From NCBI RefSeq assembly GCF_000002425.4, contig NC_037272.1:377621-441620 (forward strand): a stretch of 64,000 nt of DNA, written 5' to 3'. The DNA comes from Physcomitrium patens. Lineage: Eukaryota > Streptophyta > Bryopsida > Funariales > Funariaceae. Shown piece by piece: positions 60,790 to 64,000 of this stretch. Below the pieces are notes generated by a model. That model ran no database searches and was not told where the DNA came from. It saw nothing but the letters and a program-made list of their open reading frames with translations. The stretch's first letter is position 1. Every line of letters starts with the position of its first letter. The position numbers were made by a program, and so were the translations under genes.

Positions 60790-61308
60790 TGTCATGGACA
60801 TATATATTTATCTCAATAGTTATTTATATGATTAAGTAGAAGTAGATAAATATAAAATAATTTCATAAAGTCTTCTAGAGAAGCTTCTTAGAAGCTTCAT
60901 AAATGTGGTTTTGACTTTAGATGTATTTGTAGGTTAGAAACTTGGCCAAAAAGCTAACCATGTATTAGTAGTTTGTGGAACAAGCCAACTACGTTGCGCA
61001 TACATAAATAACTTGCCTTGCAAGATAAGACATGTGGTTAGCAAAGTCAATACATATTGGAGATCCTATAGAATATTGCCACGTAGCTCTTAGTTAGATA
61101 GTATATATGGAGGCAAGAGTGAAGCCTTCTTTACTCTTGTCAACGCCTTTCTAATCCTTAGTCTTCTTTCAAGACTTTCTAGTATTTTTGTTTTTGGCAA
61201 TAGCCATTCTAGTTTAATATAGCACCATCTTTGAGTGATTTCTTAGTCTTTTCGAGTGACACAAGACTATCTTGATCTTTGAATTCTTCTTGACTCATGT
61301 CCTTTATA
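60790..61308 (+). repeat. 3' LTR of second chromovirus
   Basis: TGTCATGGAC to CCTTTATA, preceded by a purine-rich AAAAGAGGAGGTAA tract. TATA near 61102 and ACTCTTGTCAA at 61133-61143, an exact match to the primer site complement. Confidence 0.88.
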
Positions 61309-61499
61309 AAAAGGTAGTATTTGACCATATCTAGTTGTAGCCAAAAATCTTGTGATTTCTTAAAGTAAGGTCTGTCACCACGATATTTGATACTTCCATT
61401 GAAAGAAGCTTTAAAGCTATTAGGTTGGTCAAAGCAAGATAGAATATAACAATTAAGGAAGCTCAAATAGAGATGATCAAAATCTTATAGAGTAATTTT

Positions 61500-63000
61500 T
61501 AAGAATTATGTACATGTTCCTAGACTAATAAGTTGCCAATGCAAATAGACAAAGATCTACGAAAGTATTGAAGGATGTTATTAGTAAAGTAGAGAGGTTT
61601 GATAGGAAGAATATCAGCAGGTTTTTGAGAGTCTACACTTATGAAATAAAAATCTATCAAGTTCCAAAAAATAGGATGATTGAGACCTTTGATATAGTAG
61701 TTATTTCAAAAATCAGAGAAATAGTGAAACAACTATATGGAAGTATCTATATGAATGCATAGACTAGATTTTAGGAGAAATTAAGAGATGAGTACTTTGA
61801 TGAGAATAATAAAATGATATTAAAGATTTTTTTAATTAAGTGGAGTAATAATCAAGTAAATACATAGGATCAAATGAACTAATAATAGAATTTAAGAAGA
61901 AATTTAGATGACTTCTATTATTTGAGAAGTACCTTCTAGAGATGAAGAAATTAGAGTTGTTTTTGCAAGCTACAGATGAAGCATTAGAAGATAGATTGCT
62001 TCTCCATCTTCAAAATGGAATGACAAAAGGTAACTTTAGCAGCAAATAAAGAAGGTTGGAAGAAGCAGTGAGCCTCATTACTAAACAACATTGTGTAAAG
62101 GTTAGAAGATTAAGAAGAAGAATAGAAACAATATCAATGATAGTTATAAAGACTCTTACAACAACTTTGCTTACTTCTATTCCATCAAGTTTTTCAAATA
62201 GTAAGACTATAGATAAAGATACCATTGAAGAATTGATAAGGGACATGAGAGAATTGAAGATAGAAATAAATGCTTTGAAGAAAAACACAAGGTCAAGTAC
62301 TATCACGACTCATTGAAAGATCAAAAGAATTTGCAGTAAAAGGCATTTGATATAATGATCCAAATCACAAATACGGTGATTGTAGATTATATACAAATGA
62401 TATAAAGAATAACATGTTATGTTTAAATAAAGTAGAATCAGAGATGCTACAATGAATGTATTTCTAGAAACTAATTTTGAGAGATGTGGCATGAAAAAAT
62501 TGATAGAAGATAAATTAAAAAAGATTAGCTCTTCATTTAATAAGTATACAAAGACTTTTATCATTGAGGCTAAATACATGAAGGTAGAAACTTTTGTATA
62601 TATATATATCTAGAGAAGTAATAGTAGAGAGAGTACATGTTATTAGAAGATTAGTTGGGTGGAATGATCTAATTGATGCAACTACTATTAGAGCCTATTT
62701 GATGAGTGAACATGGTGAAAAAGAATCTATAATGCATTAAAGGAGGTTAAGAGGGATAAAATTGATGAAAAAGAAGAACTAGAAGAATTAGTTAACAAAA
62801 AAAAGGCCCCAAGTGATAGAAATATTGCTCCAAAAAATGGGCCAATAAGCAACACAAGGCAAGAAGTTTAGCCTTCTTCTTCACATTCAAGAGCTAATGT
62901 TCCACTCACAAAAGAGAAGTGGGAGGAAAAGATGAGCAACAACAATGATAAAGAAAAAGAAGACAATACTAAAGGAAAGAATAAGGCATTAGTCTATAAA
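61500..63000 (+). pseudogene. Moss-type gypsy gag relic
   Basis: Pieces read KVERFDRKNISRFLRVYTYE (61586 on), EKLRDEYFDENN, an elongated helical part (EAVSLITKQHCVKVRRLRRR, frame 62056-62316), IEELIRDMRELKIEINALKK, a decayed knuckle (NDPNHKYGDC near 62356) and a lysine-rich tail (KAPSDRNIAPKNGPISNTRQ near 62800). From memory this order is typical of gag proteins of gypsy elements abundant in moss and other early land plant genomes. Several stops. No LTR is assigned, though the repeat at 63005 may be part of one. Confidence 0.55.
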
Positions 63001-63004
63001 CTCC

Positions 63005-63250
63005 ATATAAGGTAAAATAAACCTCTACTAATTGGAATTTTATTCTAATTCACAATAAATAAATTAAATATTGAAATATTAGAAATTTTAGATATTGTTT
63101 AAATCTTAATCAATTCACTCTTTATTCTTTTTAACTTCTTCAAATAATTAATCAATGCCTATTATTAAATTCCACCTATAATAATAAACCACTTACAAAT
63201 GCATGTTGAAGAAATCTCTTTTCTTAACTCATAATATATTCTATTTTATT
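63005..63250. repeat. Dispersed repeat, copy 2
   Basis: Partner of 39555-39800; see the shared blocks there. It directly follows the gag relic. Confidence 0.5.
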
Positions 63251-64000
63251 TTATTTCTATTTTATTTAATTTAATTAAAATTCATATGTCCATAATAAAT
63301 ATCAAAGTAGGATAATTCATCCAAGAATAAGTCATCATCTGGGAATGAGTTATCATCTGCATCAAGTAACAATTCATCCATCCACATCAATTCATTCAAA
63401 TAAAATCATCCATCATGGTTCATCCATGAAAAAAGTTCATCTTTGATTTAAAATATCATCCACTTTGATTGCCCCAAAGCCCTAATTCCATCCCAATTTA
63501 ACTTATTCTAGTTCTTGAATTTCATCAAAAGCTAAATGCTCATCTGAATTAGAATCTCATCACTGAATGAATTAGAATCTCATCACTGAAGGTTGATGGC
63601 AACTTGGGGAAAGTTTGGAGCCACAACAATCATAGGCCGAACCACTTCCGTTGTTCTCCTTTGTAGAACCGCAGCCACCAGTAAAGGAATCGAAGGAAGT
63701 CAGAGCAAATTCGAAAGAGCTGCCGCCTACCACCCTTGACCAGCAACCCAAAACACCGACCAAAGCAAAGGAACGGAAGAATGGTAACAAGTGTAGGATC
63801 AATAAGAGGGAACCAACCCGAGCCAATGAAGTTCAGCTGCTGTGTGTCTATCTCAGTTGTTGCTCCAAAATTATAACTTAAAAATTATACACTTGTCATG
63901 TGTAGCATGGGTTTGTGCTAAGAAACTCCAAACCAAATAACAGAGCAACAAGTGCTGCATGCAGTGCCGATCATTCATGATCAACTAATCGACCCTGACA
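63251..64000. other. Unassigned right end of window
   Basis: 63300-63560 is rich in short TTCATC/ATCATC-type repeats. A 22-bp direct repeat (GAATTAGAATCTCATCACTG core) occurs at about 63547-63590. From 63600 on composition is more balanced; an open frame at 63651-63881 (plus) and an overlapping one at 63826-63572 (minus) are not recognised. It may be the edge of a low-copy gene beyond the window. Confidence 0.3.

Larger units (their letters stand above)
54904..61308 (+). mobile_element. Ty3/gypsy chromovirus, full-length layout
   Basis: 6405 bp with 5' LTR 549 bp and 3' LTR 519 bp, the difference being a 30-bp tandem duplication in the 5' copy. gag, protease, RT, RNase H, integrase and chromodomain follow in order. 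Sister family to the element at 2921. aaagg occurs on both sides within a base of the LTR ends, a probable target duplication. Numerous stops and frameshifts, including one within the RT catalytic motif, show it is inactive. Confidence 0.9.

Noticed and set aside
1..64000. tRNA, rRNA and CRISPR features
   Set aside because: No tRNA or rRNA sequence was recognised, and no regularly spaced direct repeats exist; the sequence is eukaryotic.

Overview
The window reads as nuclear DNA of a moss, most likely a funarioid such as Physcomitrium (Physcomitrella) patens. The support is a cytochrome P450 of the ent-kaurene oxidase (CYP701) type, an intron-rich plant-specific gene, AT-rich intergenic DNA, and chromodomain-bearing Ty3/gypsy plus Ty1/copia elements. 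Genus is inferred from memory of these families, not from a search.

Layout. 1-984 is unassigned. 985-9595 is a nest of retroelements: a truncated minus-strand chromovirus (985-2778), a copia relic (2779-2920 and 8674-9595), and a chromovirus (2921-8673) inserted into that relic. 9979-10507 is a solo LTR. 10508-13688 holds AT-rich DNA and the 3' flank of a gene. 13689-21309 (minus) is a large gene with 15 coding exons, whose reading frame I could join phase-consistently to about 1385 codons; its 5' leader lies near 22203-22660. 27369-29729 (minus) is an ent-kaurene oxidase gene with six exons (546 codons).

The dominant structure is a 9032-bp inverted repeat: 21101-30132 and 44213-53244 are reverse complements (coordinates sum to 74345) with no net indel and only two substitutions found by eye. 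It duplicates the whole P450 gene (second copy 44616-46976, plus) and the 5' end of the large gene (cut at 53244). The 14,080-bp spacer holds a non-chromovirus gypsy fragment (30133-31830, minus), a full-length copia element with a 5-bp target duplication (32939-38022, minus), gag relics, and a GC-richer stretch (43089-44212) that is probably the native upstream region of the P450. The two P450 copies point outward from the spacer, each with a different upstream region beyond 403 shared bases.

Right of the second arm lie a cut gypsy fragment (53245-53830, minus), a second complete chromovirus (54904-61308, plus), a moss-type gag relic (about 61500-63000) and unassigned DNA.

The most interesting signals are two priming systems. 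Three chromovirus copies have, 2 nt inside the 5' LTR, an 11-nt sequence that is the exact complement of the predicted transcript start (31 nt downstream of the TATA box), which is the arrangement of Tf1-type self-priming. The copia element has a 14-nt match to the anticodon stem-loop of plant initiator tRNA-Met, the copia/Ty5-type half-tRNA primer site. All retroelements seen here carry disabling mutations.
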